This document shows positions 13,109 to 22,930 of a DNA stretch of 64,000 nt, one piece after another. Under the pieces are notes generated by a model. It worked only from the letters and a program-made list of their open reading frames with translations. It made no database searches and was not told the DNA's origin. Position numbers and translations under genes: made by a program. The first letter of the stretch is position 1; each line of letters starts with the position of its first letter. The stretch lies in the NCBI GenBank assembly GCA_020746105.1, contig CM036657.1, forward strand, positions 5,620,417 through 5,684,416, written 5' to 3'. This DNA comes from Trogon surrucura. Its lineage: Eukaryota > Chordata > Aves > Trogoniformes > Trogonidae.

Positions 13109-13456
13109 TGTCGTTGTAGAGACGGACACGACACATCTGTATGGTGATCAAAGTGGCTCAAAAATGGCTCCTTTTTTATACAAAGGGTGTGCCTTTTATA
13201 CATAGCCGAAGGTAGTAGAAGAAGGTAGCGTGACCTTTGCCTATAGGTTAAACACTTGTTGTTCAAGTTCTAATTGGTTAATACTGAGCAGCTTCCAGCT
13301 GGGCTCATCCCTCCGGATCTTGAGGGAGAAGGTTCCGCAAACGTGTCCAAACTCAGTACACACAACTTCCCATCTCAAGGGTACACTGGGAATTTGTCAA
13401 GGTCAATGTCTTCAACCCATGCCAGGTTTTCAGCAGTCCAGCTGCCATCCCCCACA
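13109..13456 (-). mobile_element. ERV1 3' LTR (left arm)
   Basis: 348-bp LTR with TG/CA ends on the minus strand, directly after the polypurine tract AAAAACAAAAAGGGGGAAT at the end of env. It contains a TATA box (GTATAAAAGG) and a damaged poly(A) site region (the related LTR at 39384 has AATAAA). The env stop codon lies inside the LTR. The mirror copy is at 33842-34189. Confidence 0.85.
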
Positions 13457-14781
13457 ATTCCCCCTTTTTGTTTTTGAGCTACAAACGCTGCCTCAACAGT
13501 CTGATGCAGGGCCCTTCGCATCAGAGTGATCAAGCAGGGTAGCATTAAGAGCACGATTACGACCACAAGCACTATTAAAAATCCTGTTTTAACCAAAGAC
13601 ATTAAAGACCCTGACAAACCCCATTGCCCAAACAACTTTTCAATGCCAAAAAACCCTGTGTCTTCTTGAATCTGATGAGTCATGATTTGTAGATCTTGTA
13701 TTTTCTTGTGGATGGATTCCGAATGATCTTCCAGGTTCACGCAACACATTCCGTCAAACTCTTCGCATCCATGCCCATGCGCCAGAAGCAAGAAATCAAT
13801 TGCTGCACGGTTCTGCAAGGTAGCATGCCTTATTGAGCTTACATCGTTAGCCAATTGCGACAAAACTTCAGAGGTTAAATTAGCATTCTTTTCTATCCAG
13901 CAAGCCATTTTATTTAAGGTTGTTAGTGCGTTTGCAACTGCTACACCAGGGGCAAAAATAGAAGCAAAAATACGTTCTGCAGTATTCCAAAGTTGCACAT
14001 TGCTATCACAATTTTTCAGCAGTGTCACTGATCTTTTCACACGCCCTCGAGAAAAGGCATGCAAATCACTGTGATTTAATAGCATTTTCATAGGTGGTGT
14101 CATCATGGCCAAGCGACCAAAAGTACAAGGACCTCCTACAGCCCTGGTTGGTATGCCAGCCCAGGCTCGCTCCCCACACAGTAAGAACAACCCTTTTGGC
14201 AGTCGTGATGCAGATCCGATTCCCGTTACTGAATGGCTCTTGTTTCCAGCAACATGCTGACACCATTGAGAGGCATTCTGCCAAAAGGGGGACAAAGGTG
14301 TAACGTCAGATACTTCGATATTACTGTTCACTGTCAGGGGTAACCCATTGGAGGCATGCCAACCGGTGCTATTAACATACAAGCATGATCGTGCGGTCAG
14401 AGTTCCCAGAATCTCTAATTCTTCCAGCTCCCTGCCTTTTGGTAATTTGGTGGCCCAGTCAAAAAACCCAAGGGTGCAATTTTGCATACTGCCATTACAT
14501 TTCTTTGTAACAGATAATCCTCCCATACCACGCTGAGCTACCAATAAATGCGCTTCTGAATCATTCAATGGCACACCTATTAAGCAGGTATGAAAAGGCT
14601 GATAAGGCTGAGCAAGAGAAACACAAAAGCTGCTCTGGTTAAGTTGGTGCATTAAAGTCACCCAAACGTTGGTCCCATGCCAGGCTGGTGAGATATCATG
14701 GGGTCTTCCGGGAATCCAGAACAGGCCGCACGCAACGAGCAGGACACCAACGAGGACCATTATCTGTAGAGACACAAGCAT
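13375..14781 (-). CDS. env: ERV1 envelope glycoprotein, open reading frame (left arm)
   Basis: Uninterrupted 468-codon frame. The first 25 residues are strongly hydrophobic, like a signal peptide. The SU part has several N-glycosylation sequons. A furin-type site RGRVKRS lies at about residues 245-251. The TM part has the LQNRAAIDFLLLAHGHGC block followed by a CX6CC motif (about 339-347), a heptad-rich stretch, and a membrane anchor at about 398-420. The TM organisation is that of alpharetrovirus/gamma-type envelopes. The frame overlaps the pol 3' end by 86 bases, and the true start could be a spliced leader. It differs from the right-arm copy at four residues. Confidence 0.9.
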   Translation of the reverse strand: MLVSLQIMVLVGVLLVACGLFWIPGRPHDISPAWHGTNVWVTLMHQLNQSSFCVSLAQPYQPFHTCLIGVPLNDSEAHLLVAQRGMGGLSVTKKCNGSMQNCTLGFFDWATKLPKGRELEELEILGTLTARSCLYVNSTGWHASNGLPLTVNSNIEVSDVTPLSPFWQNASQWCQHVAGNKSHSVTGIGSASRLPKGLFLLCGERAWAGIPTRAVGGPCTFGRLAMMTPPMKMLLNHSDLHAFSRGRVKRSVTLLKNCDSNVQLWNTAERIFASIFAPGVAVANALTTLNKMACWIEKNANLTSEVLSQLANDVSSIRHATLQNRAAIDFLLLAHGHGCEEFDGMCCVNLEDHSESIHKKIQDLQIMTHQIQEDTGFFGIEKLFGQWGLSGSLMSLVKTGFLIVLVVVIVLLMLPCLITLMRRALHQTVEAAFVAQKQKGGIVGDGSWTAENLAWVEDIDLDKFPVYP

Positions 14782-17349
14782 AACCCCTTCCCCAGGTTAT
14801 CAAATCAAATGGCCCCCGCCATTGGCCTGTTGCCAAGTCCTTCATTTGGACTTTGGCACCTTTTTGAACGTGTGATTTCAAGAAAAGAGAAGAGAAATGT
14901 CGGAAGATAGGAGAAGTATCAAAGTCATCACTGTGCTGTAAAAAGTTAAGAACATAAAGAACTTTGTCCAGACGTGCCTGTGGTGGTTCCCTCACCACTC
15001 CCCCTTTTTGTTTTTGAAGCATGCACTTCAGTGTGCCATGAGCACGTTCAATAATAGCTTGGCCTGTTGGTGAGTGAGGAATACCGGTAAGATGTGTGAC
15101 TCCCCACATATCAAGAAATGTTTTAACTTTCTTTGAGGTGTAAGCCGGACCATTATCCGTTTTTATTTGCTTTGTTACTCCTAAAATAGAAAAGGATTTT
15201 TGGAAATGCCTAATGACATCTTTGCCTGTTTCTCCAGTGTGAGCTGTGGCAACCATGGCATGCGAATAAGTGTCAATAGTAACGTGAACATATTTTAGGC
15301 GTCCAAACTCATCTATGTGAGTGACATCAGTTTGCCAAATCTGTAAGGCTTGTAACCCACGTGGGTTGGTGCCAAAAAACACGGGTGCATGAGTTCCCTG
15401 ACAATCAGGACAAGCGGCTATAATGGAACGTGCTTCAGAGTGAGACAGGACAAATTGTCGTCGCAATGCTCGGGATCCCTGATGAAAAAATTGATGCGAC
15501 AAAACAGCTTGTTGCTTAACATTAGGCACCGGGCCTAAAGCAAGAGCAGAAACAAGGGCATCAGCCCTGGTGTTACCTTCTGTATAAAATCCGGGCAACG
15601 ATGTATGACTACGAATATGTAGTATAAAATACGGTTCTTTGCGGTGCTGAATAGTTTTCCACAGTGTTAGTAAAACATCAAATAACAATGGATTGTCTGA
15701 AGTAGTAAGGACAACTTTGTCCAAGTGCGCCACCAAATTGGCACCATATGCCGAATCTGTAATAATGTTGACGGGACCAGGGAATAAGGTAAAAGCTAAA
15801 GCTATTGCTCGCAATTCAGTTACTTGCGGGGAACCGTTTTGCAAAACTACTTGCGACTTCCATTGACCAGCATCCAGCCAAACAACTGCTGCTTTACCCG
15901 TTTTTCCGGATCCATCCGTAAAAACAGTAGGACCCTGTACCGGTTCAGGTTGACTAAGGATTTTTTGTCCAAAAGGGACTTCTTTGGCAAACTTTAACAA
16001 GGGATGTGAGGGCAAATGATAAGAGATTTGGCCTGAGAATCCAGCCAAAGCAGCCTGTAGTTCATACTGATTTGCTAGGCACCATTCAAAATACCAGCTT
16101 TGTACGGGGAGTACAATAGTCATAGGGTCGCGCCCCCTGTTAATTCTAAACACCTCTTTCGAGTCTTGATAATAACATCAGCAATCAGTTCAAACAACGT
16201 GGGAGCAGTTTTACGTGACCGAAAAGGTAAAAATAACCACTCTAAAATATGCAAAGGGTCATGCCATTCAGGGTTCCATTGGACTATAGCACCAAAAGGC
16301 ACTACGTTATCAATCAAAATAAAAACTTGAACATTCTGGGAAAAATCGATCCGATCTATAAATTTATCATGCAATGCTCGTTCTACCAAGAGCAATGCTG
16401 CTTTTGCTTCTGGAGTTAAGGTCCTGGGTTCCAAGGGATCATGTGAATGCTTTAAAAGTTCCAACAGGGGTTGCAATTGTGAGTTAGTCAAGCCCAAATA
16501 TGGCCTGATCCAATTCAAAGAGCCCATTAATTTTTGCACATCATTAAGAGTTCGAATGTGCACATCCAATTTTACTGGCTGAGGCATAACTTGCGTATTT
16601 GTAACAATCATGCCTAAGTATTTCCATGGTGCTACAGGTTGAATTTTTTCAGGTGCTATGACCAATCCAAACTGTTGCAAGCAATGAGTGGTCATTTTTT
16701 CCATTTTAATTAACCGACTTTTGTCAGAGGCAGTCAACAAGATATCATCCATGTAATGGTAACAATAGTCTTCTGGAAATGCTTTCCGAACAGGTGACAA
16801 TGCTTGTGCAACAAACCACTGACAAATTGTTGGCGAATTTTTCATGCCTTGTGGCAGAACTTTCCACTGAAATCTTTGTGAAGGTGCCTCATGATTGACA
16901 GAAGGCACAGAAAATGCAAATTTCTCTTTGTCTTGCTCTGCCAATGGTATTGTGAAAAAACAGTCTTTTCAGTCCATTACAATTATGTCCCACTCCAAGG
17001 GGATCATGGCTGGAGAGGGAAGACCTGGTTGTAAGGCTCCCATGGTAGTCATTACAGCATTCACCTGCCTCAGGTCATGTAAAAGTCGCCACTTACCAGA
17101 TTTCTTTTTAATGACAAACACTGGAGTATTCCAAGGACTGTGAGAGGGTTCAATATGTCCCGCAGCTAATTGTTCTTGTATTAAATCCTGCAGGGCCTGT
17201 AATTTTTCAGAATTCAGGGGCCACTGATCCACCCACACAGGTTTGTCAGTGAGCCAAGTCAAGGCAAGGGTGGGCTGTTGAACGCCCTGCAGCACAGTGA
17301 CCCCCGTCAAAAATCCGTGGTAATTTTGACTTCCCACTGAGGAAGACAA
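14696..17349 (-). pseudogene. pol: ERV1 pol (left arm), broken
   Basis: Minus-strand pol with RT ([24 protein letters not shown] at about 16750), RNase H (FTDGSGKTG, about 15900), integrase zinc-binding region (HQFFHQG...CPDC, about 15400-15490) and catalytic core (TDVTHID, KTDNGPAY, IIERAHG). The breaks are a TGA stop near 16966, just before the KDCFFT motif, and a 2-base insertion near 16130 relative to the right arm that shifts the frame between RT and RNase H. Pol begins in a -1 overlap with the protease ORF. It is therefore not translatable as one product. The breaks differ from those in the right arm. Confidence 0.92.
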
Positions 17350-18133
17350 TCTCTACCCCATAAGTTCAACGGGGCGTATGTCACATAAGGCCGAATTGTA
17401 GCCGTCTGGCCCTCTGGGTTAGTAACAAGAACTGTATTAGCTGACATTACAGTCTGAGTAGCACCACCCAAGCCAACCACCCCCATTCCCATGTTACCGA
17501 CAGGCCAGGTGGATGGCCATGAGTGTTGAGATATAATGGTTACATCTGCTCCGGTGTCCAACAGTCCTGACAGCTGCACCGATGATGGAGAATGTCCTTT
17601 CATTGTCACTGTACAAAGCAGCTGTGGCCGTTGAGAGGTAACTGTCTGAGACCAAAACACTTGAGGCAAGCCAGTCGATCCGAAGCCTCCGTCCCGTCGT
17701 TCTTTTTGCTCTGTATTAGGAACAGAACTCAAAAAAGGAACAAGTTGAGCAATTCGTGTCCCCTTTGGGATAGTCACAGGGGGATATGGTGTTGAAACCA
17801 TAGCACAAATTTGTCCAGTATAATCAGCGTCAATAACACCAACATGTACAATAATGCCATTGACTGTACTACTTGAGCGTCCAATTAGTAAAGCACTTAA
17901 TCCTCTTCCTATGGGGCCAAAGGCATCCATAGGAACTTTCGTAACTTCTTTAGTCACAATAGTTACTGTGTCGGCGGTGGATATATCCATCCCTGCCGAT
18001 CCACTGTTTTTTCCGGTGAGGCGGTCGCAGAGGGGAAGGTTTGCTGACCCACCCCGAGAAATGGCTTGGTGAGAGGCACTTGTGTCTGTGCGCGCCCCCT
18101 CGCGCTCTTCTTCCCGTTTCCCGAGAGGGGCTG
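17307..18133 (-). CDS. pro: ERV1 dUTPase-protease (left arm)
   Basis: Open from the CR1 junction at 18133 to 17307; the ORF technically begins within CR1 sequence. The dUTPase part has [11 protein letters not shown] and [10 protein letters not shown], matching trimeric dUTPase motifs. The aspartic protease part follows with [12 protein letters not shown] (about 17550), a GLGG flap-like segment and GRDCLPQW near the end. dUTPase fused upstream of protease is a betaretrovirus/class II arrangement. The frame is intact here, while the right arm has one extra A. In this arm the gene is cut off from gag by the CR1 and the inversion. Confidence 0.88.
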
Positions 18134-18214
18134 TCATAGAATCATAGAATGTTAGGGATTGGAAGGGACCTCGAAAGATCATCAAGTCCAATCCCCCTGC
18201 CAGAGCAGGAATGC

Positions 18215-21100
18215 CTAGACTATGCCACACAGGAACGTGTCCAGGCAGGTCTTGAATGTCTCCAGAGAAGGAGACTCCACAACCTCCCTGGGCAGCCTGT
18301 TCCAGGGCTCCGTCACCCTCACTGAGAAGAAGTTTCTTCTCGAGTTTAAGCGGAACCTCTTATGTTCCAGTTTCAGCCCATTACCCCTTGTCCTATCATT
18401 GGTTGTCACCGAGAAGAGCCTGGCTCCATCCTCGTGACACTCACCCTTGATATATTTGTAAACATTAATGAGGTCACCCCTCAGCCTCCTCTTCTCCAAA
18501 CTAAAGAGCCCCAGCTCCTTCAGTCTTTTCTCATAAGGGAGATGCTCCACTCCCTTAATCATCCTAGTTGCCCTGTGCTGGACTCTCTCCAGCAGTTCCC
18601 TGTCTTTCTTGAACTGAGGGGCCCAGAACTGGACACAGTATTCCAGATGGGGTCTCACCAGGGCAGAGTAGAGGGGAAGGAGAACCTCTCTCGACCTACT
18701 AACCACCCCCCTTCTAATACACCCCAGGATGCCATTGGCCTTCCTGGCCACAAGGGCACAGTGCTGGCTCATGGTCATCCTGCTGTCCACCAAGACTCCC
18801 AGGTCCCTTTCCCCTACACTACTCTCTAATAAGTCATTCCCCAACTTATACTGGAACCTGGGGTTGTTCCTACCCAGATGCAAGACTCTACACTTACCCT
18901 TGTTATATTTCATTAAATTTTTCCCCGCCCAACTCTCCAGCCTGTCCAGGTCTCGCTGGATGGCAGCACAGCCTTCTGGTGTGTCAGCCACTCCTCCCAG
19001 CTTGGTGTCATCAGCAAATTTGCTGATAGTACTCTCTAGTCCCTCATCCAAGTCATCGATGAATATATTGAATAATACTGGTCCCAGTACCGAACCTTGA
19101 GGCACTCCACTGGATACAGATCTCCAACCAGACTCTGCCCCATTGACCAAAACTCTTTGGCTTCTTCCCCTCAGCCAGTTCACAGTCCACCTCACTACCC
19201 GAGAGTCTAGACCACACTTCTGCAGTTTAGCAGCAAGGATGCTGTGGGAGACTGTGTCAAATGCTTTACTGAAGTCAAGGTAGACCACATCCACCGCTCG
19301 GCCATCATCTATCCACTTTGTTATATCCTCATAAAAGGCTATGAGGTTAGTCAAGCACGACTTCCCTTTGGTGAAGCCATGTTGACTGTCTCTAATGACC
19401 CTCTTATCCTTGATATGCCTTGAGATGGCACCAAGGATAAGTCGTTCCATCACTTTCCCAGGGATGGAGGTGAGGCTGACCGGTCTATAGTTACCCGGGT
19501 CCTCCTTCTTGCCCTTTTTGAAGACTGGAGTGACATTTGCTTCCCTCCAGTCCTCAGGCACCTCTCCCGTCTCCCAAGACTTGGCAAAGATGATGGAGAG
19601 TGGTCTAGCAATGACATCAGCCAGCTCCCTCAGCACCCGTGGATGCATCCCGTCTGGACCCATGGATTTATGGATGTCCAGATTGCTTAATTGGTCCCTA
19701 ATCCAGTCCTCATCGACTAAAGCATACTCCTCCACTGCCCTGACTTCCTCTGGGGCCTCAGGGGAATGGGGCTCCTCAGGACAGCCTCCGGCAGAGTAGA
19801 CAGAGGCAAAGAAGGCATTCAGTAACTCTGCCTTCTCTGTATCATGTGTCACCAAGGCACCCACCTCATTCATCAGTGGGCCTACATTGCCTCTGGTGTT
19901 AGTTTTATCTGCCACGTATTTGAAAAAGCTCTTCCTGTTGTCCTTGACCCCTCTCGCCAGGTTCAATTCAAGGGAGGCCTTCGCTTTCCTAGTTGCCTCC
20001 CTACACCCTCGGACAACAGCCTTATATTCTTCCCAAGTGGCCAGCCCCGCCTTCCAAGATCTGTAAATTCTCCTCTTGCCCTTGAGCTTACCCAGCAGAT
20101 CCCTGTTTAGCCACGCAGGTCTCCTGGCTCCCTTCCTTGACTTCCTACGTGTCGGGATGCTCTGATCTTGAGCACGGTAGAAGCAGTCCCTGAACGCTAA
20201 CCAACTGTCTTGGGCCCCTTTACCTTCAAACAGCCTTGCCCATGGGATTTTCTCTAGTAATTGCTTGAAAAATCCAAAGTTTGCCTTGGCAAAGTCCAGG
20301 GTTGCAATTCTGCTTGCTATTTTGTTTCTGCTACATGAGATCCTGAACTCCACCATTTCATGGTCACTGCAGCCAAGGCAGCCCTCAACCTTTACTGCTT
20401 CAACCAGATCCTCCTTGTTAGCGAGGATGAGGTCCAGCAGTGCTCCTCTCCTAGTCGGCTCCTCCACCATTTGCATCAGAAAATTATCATCGATGCACTG
20501 GAGGAACCTCCTGGACTGTGGCTGGCTGGCTGAGTTGTCCTTCCAGCAAATATCAGGGAAGTTAAAATCCCCCAGGACAACCAGGGCCTGTGATTGTGAG
20601 ACCGCTCTCAGCTGCCTGTAGAAGGCCTCATCAACTTCCTCACCCTGATCTGGTGGCCTGTAATAGACACCCACAACAGTATCTCTCCTGCCAGCCTGCC
20701 CCTTAATTCTAACCCATACACTCTCAACTTGCTCCTCATCCATGCCTGGATGGTATTCAAGACATTGTAGTTGCTCTCTCACGTAAAGAGCGACTCCACC
20801 ACCTCGCCTGGCTGGCCTGTCTTTCCTGAAAAGGACATAGCCACCCATGACCACATTCCAGTCATGTGAGCTGTCCCACCATGTCTCTGTAATTGCCACC
20901 AGATCATAATCTCCTGCCCGAACCCAGGTTTCTAGCTCCTCCTGCTTATTCCCCATGCTGCGTGCATTGGTGTATAAGCATTTCAGGGAGCAAGCTGAGC
21001 ACACTGATCTCACCCTAGGGGGATGGGAGGCCACCCGGTCCTCATAATTTCTAGAGCACTGCCCCGCTGCAATCCCAGCTAAAACCCCATCCCCCTTCAT
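18215..21100 (-). CDS. CR1 ORF2: endonuclease-reverse transcriptase (left arm)
   Basis: 961 codons, open. The N-terminal apurinic-type endonuclease shows [40 protein letters not shown] and CSDHEMVEF. The RT domain shows [44 protein letters not shown] and the catalytic FADDTKLGG. The C-terminal region ends with [18 protein letters not shown]. It would nick target DNA and reverse-transcribe its own RNA. ORF2 starts two bases after the ORF1 stop, suggesting reinitiation or readthrough coupling. About six residues differ from the right-arm copy, all outside the motifs listed apart from the I/V in NFPDICW. Confidence 0.95.
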   Translation of the reverse strand: MKGDGVLAGIAAGQCSRNYEDRVASHPPRVRSVCSACSLKCLYTNARSMGNKQEELETWVRAGDYDLVAITETWWDSSHDWNVVMGGYVLFRKDRPARRGGGVALYVREQLQCLEYHPGMDEEQVESVWVRIKGQAGRRDTVVGVYYRPPDQGEEVDEAFYRQLRAVSQSQALVVLGDFNFPDICWKDNSASQPQSRRFLQCIDDNFLMQMVEEPTRRGALLDLILANKEDLVEAVKVEGCLGCSDHEMVEFRISCSRNKIASRIATLDFAKANFGFFKQLLEKIPWARLFEGKGAQDSWLAFRDCFYRAQDQSIPTRRKSRKGARRPAWLNRDLLGKLKGKRRIYRSWKAGLATWEEYKAVVRGCREATRKAKASLELNLARGVKDNRKSFFKYVADKTNTRGNVGPLMNEVGALVTHDTEKAELLNAFFASVYSAGGCPEEPHSPEAPEEVRAVEEYALVDEDWIRDQLSNLDIHKSMGPDGMHPRVLRELADVIARPLSIIFAKSWETGEVPEDWREANVTPVFKKGKKEDPGNYRPVSLTSIPGKVMERLILGAISRHIKDKRVIRDSQHGFTKGKSCLTNLIAFYEDITKWIDDGRAVDVVYLDFSKAFDTVSHSILAAKLQKCGLDSRVVRWTVNWLRGRSQRVLVNGAESGWRSVSSGVPQGSVLGPVLFNIFIDDLDEGLESTISKFADDTKLGGVADTPEGCAAIQRDLDRLESWAGKNLMKYNKGKCRVLHLGRNNPRFQYKLGNDLLESSVGERDLGVLVDSRMTMSQHCALVARKANGILGCIRRGVVSRSREVLLPLYSALVRPHLEYCVQFWAPQFKKDRELLERVQHRATRMIKGVEHLPYEKRLKELGLFSLEKRRLRGDLINVYKYIKGECHEDGARLFSVTTNDRTRGNGLKLEHKRFRLNSRRNFFSVRVTEPWNRLPREVVESPSLETFKTCLDTFLCGIV

Positions 21101-21102
21101 AT

Positions 21103-22212
21103 CTAGTTTAAAGAACGCTCTATGAGTCCCGCCAGCTCATGACCAAGGATCCTTTTTTCCCTTTGTGTCATTTGAACCCCAGCTTGTTTCAGTAGATCAG
21201 GTGCCCTGTAGATCTCCCCATGGTTAAAAAATCCAAAGCTAGACCGCTGGCACCACCCCTTTAGCCAAGTATTAATCTGCTGCACTTTGTCAAACCTTCT
21301 ACTATTTTCCCTCATAATTGAAGGAATAGAGGCAAACACAACCTGTGCGCCTGATCCTTCTAGCATCCGCCCCAGTGCCCTAAAGTCCCTTTTGATTGCT
21401 TCTGGCCGTCTCTCTACTATCTCATCGTTACCGATCTGCATAACCAAAAGTGGGTAATAGTCCGTGGGTTTGACCAGACCAGGAAGCTTCTTGATAACAT
21501 CCTTAACTCGGGCCCCAGGGAGGCAGCAGACTTCCCTGTGGGTCGGATCAGGGCGGCAGACAGGGCCCTCTGTTCCCCTCAGGAGGGAGTCTCCAATTAC
21601 AATTACCCTCCTTTTTTTCTTAGATGAAGAAGTCCTAATGCGTGTATCCGAGCGACTCACCCTAGACAGCCCTATGGGTGAACCCTCCACTGACTCTTCC
21701 TTTGCCTGGCTCTCATTGTCTAGAGCCCCATACCTGTTTTGCAGGGGCAACCGGGCAGGTGAGGGAGGCCGGGCAGGGATTTTCCTTCCTCTCCTGGCAG
21801 GCACCTGCTTCCACTCTTCCCTATCCTTTAGGTCCCCCCCTTTTGCCTGATGGCCAGAGGTGGGGGGATATTCAGCTCTTTGCAGAGCTTGCTGCTCGCC
21901 ATTCAGGACGTGACTCCACTGATCTGTCTCTCTCTCCGACTCCCTAATGCTCCTCAGCCTTTCTACTTCCTCCTTCAGTTCAGCCACCAGGCTCAGCAGA
22001 TCGCTCACCTGGTCACATCGGACACAAGTGTCACTTCCACTACCCTCCATGGCCAGTGCCAGGCTCCAGCATTCTCTGCAGCCCGAGGCCTGAACACCCA
22101 CATGCTTACGTGGGGCCTCTGTCTGGGTGCCCACAGTTTTTCTAACAACCATTGACCTGGTGGCAACCATAGTTGGCTCTACAATACAAAGACTCTCCGG
22201 AAAGCTAAGCAC
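21103..22212 (-). CDS. CR1 ORF1: RNA-binding/esterase-like protein (left arm)
   Basis: 369 codons, open. The N-terminal part has a cysteine-rich segment (CRECW, then CVRC) followed by a short coiled coil ([17 protein letters not shown]). The middle is basic and proline-rich. The C-terminal half begins [14 protein letters not shown] and has [10 protein letters not shown], matching the GDSL/SGNH-esterase fold known from CR1 ORF1 proteins. The start may be the first Met or the MVATRS Met 14 residues later. Only one residue (H/Q near the C-terminus) differs from the right-arm copy. Confidence 0.9.
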   Translation of the reverse strand: MLSFPESLCIVEPTMVATRSMVVRKTVGTQTEAPRKHVGVQASGCRECWSLALAMEGSGSDTCVRCDQVSDLLSLVAELKEEVERLRSIRESERETDQWSHVLNGEQQALQRAEYPPTSGHQAKGGDLKDREEWKQVPARRGRKIPARPPSPARLPLQNRYGALDNESQAKEESVEGSPIGLSRVSRSDTRIRTSSSKKKRRVIVIGDSLLRGTEGPVCRPDPTHREVCCLPGARVKDVIKKLPGLVKPTDYYPLLVMQIGNDEIVERRPEAIKRDFRALGRMLEGSGAQVVFASIPSIMRENSRRFDKVQQINTWLKGWCQRSSFGFFNHGEIYRAPDLLKQAGVQMTQREKRILGHELAGLIERSLN

Positions 22213-22362
22213 GGAATAGTTTACAGGCCTTTTAAGTGCTTGCCTTTTAACAAAGACTTACCCTTTTGTTCGGTGAACAGGGACTCGTCCCTGCCCTCCC
22301 AAAGGCTTCTTATACCCTGAGGGCAGAGTTAACAGCTGATCACGGTGTTTAAAATCGCCGGG

Positions 22363-22512
22363 ACCTGTTTCCATTCCCCCCTTTCTCTGAGGTCCCCTCC
22401 TACTGCCTGGTGACAAGAGGGGAGGGGATCCTCTGATTTATGTGGGGCCTCAACCTGTTTCCTTTCTCTCAGGAAATGTGTCCACCAGTCAATCTCTCTC
22501 TCACACTCCCTG
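22363..22512 (-). mobile_element. Old CR1 ORF1 remnant at the palindrome centre
   Basis: On the minus strand this aligns with part of CR1 ORF1: the GGGAGTCGGAGAGAGAGA region to the GGAAGCAGGT region of the full-length copy, with many substitutions and small indels. It forms the left edge of the spacer and touches the 5' end of the left-arm full-length CR1. The junction GGAAACAGGT/CCCGGCG resembles GGAAGCAGGT/GCCTGCC in the intact ORF1, leaving a few bases of microhomology. Confidence 0.75.
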
Positions 22513-22536
22513 ATGAAAATTTATAAGTTTGGGGGG

Positions 22537-22769
22537 TGATTACCAATTGTTATATGTATGAAATATGAGACTAGATGTAATTACATTAAGAAAACAAAGA
22601 TGTAGAATTCTGCATGTAAGCCAAATTGTAAAAGGTATAAAAACTGAACAGAGAATGAGGGTCTTCGGAATCCTGGTTTGGGACGCTAGTCCTCAGGTTT
22701 CCCGGGCCCCGAATAAAGCACCGCATAAACTGACACTCTGTTGGTTTGTGTCTCTGTTTACGGGCAACA
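22537..22769 (+). mobile_element. LTR-like segment upstream of ERV1 gag
   Basis: About 230 bp from TGATTACCAATTG to CGGGCAACA, with a TATA box (GTATAAAAAC near 22636) and AATAAA near 22711, laid out like U3-R-U5 before gag. A G-rich run precedes it, so the exact 5' end is uncertain (22511 is an alternative). It is not similar to the 348-bp LTR at the env side of the same element. No clear primer-binding site follows it. Confidence 0.6.
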
Positions 22770-22930
22770 ATAACAGAAAAAAGGCGAAAAAACGGTTTTT
22801 TGGGCTGCAGGTCGACGTGCAGCGGAGACGGAGCCCGGCGTAGCTGAGAGCAGTGGGAGTCTGCTTTGGTCCGGACCTGAAAATTAAGACACCTGGAAAG
22901 GTGAGCCGCCGGGAACAGGGTTTAAGAAAT

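Larger units (their letters stand above)
8066..22362 (+). repeat. Left arm of a 14.3-kb inverted repeat
   Basis: Read in reverse complement, this segment matches 24938-39232 essentially end to end. Paired landmarks sum to a constant: env ends 14781+32517=47298, CR1 ORF2 21100+26199=47299, solo LTR ends 9394+37904=47298, the unique ORF-free block 8656+38642=47298. The small drift comes from a 1-base difference in pro and a 2-base difference in pol. The outer edge is at AACAGTCAAATCAG (8066). The inner edge is the CR1 5' end at 22362. The arm carries unique DNA as well as transposons, so it is a true segmental inverted duplication and not two independent insertions. Confidence 0.97.
18134..22362 (-). 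mobile_element. Full-length CR1 LINE (left arm)
   Basis: 4.2-kb CR1 with a 5' UTR, ORF1 (22212-21103), ORF2 (21100-18215) and a 3' tail of ATTCTATG-type units ending at 18134. The 5' end, CCCGGCGATTTTAAAC, coincides with the inner boundary of the inverted repeat. The 3' end enters ERV1 pro at the same base as in the right arm, so this is one insertion that was later duplicated. Both ORFs are open, which is unusual because most bird CR1 copies are 5'-truncated. Confidence 0.95.

Noticed and set aside
17307-18230. Full 307-codon ORF as the protease gene
   Set aside because: The first 30 or so codons translate the CR1 3' tail; retroviral sequence only begins at 18133.
18362-18829. 155-codon antisense ORF and similar repeated ORFs in CR1
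   Set aside because: They are antisense shadows of ORF2, recurring at each CR1 copy only because the LINE recurs.
22853-22930. Upstream ATG at 22853 as the Gag start
   Set aside because: The in-frame MGQHIS at 22931 carries a myristoylation signal typical of Gag; the upstream extension looks like leader.
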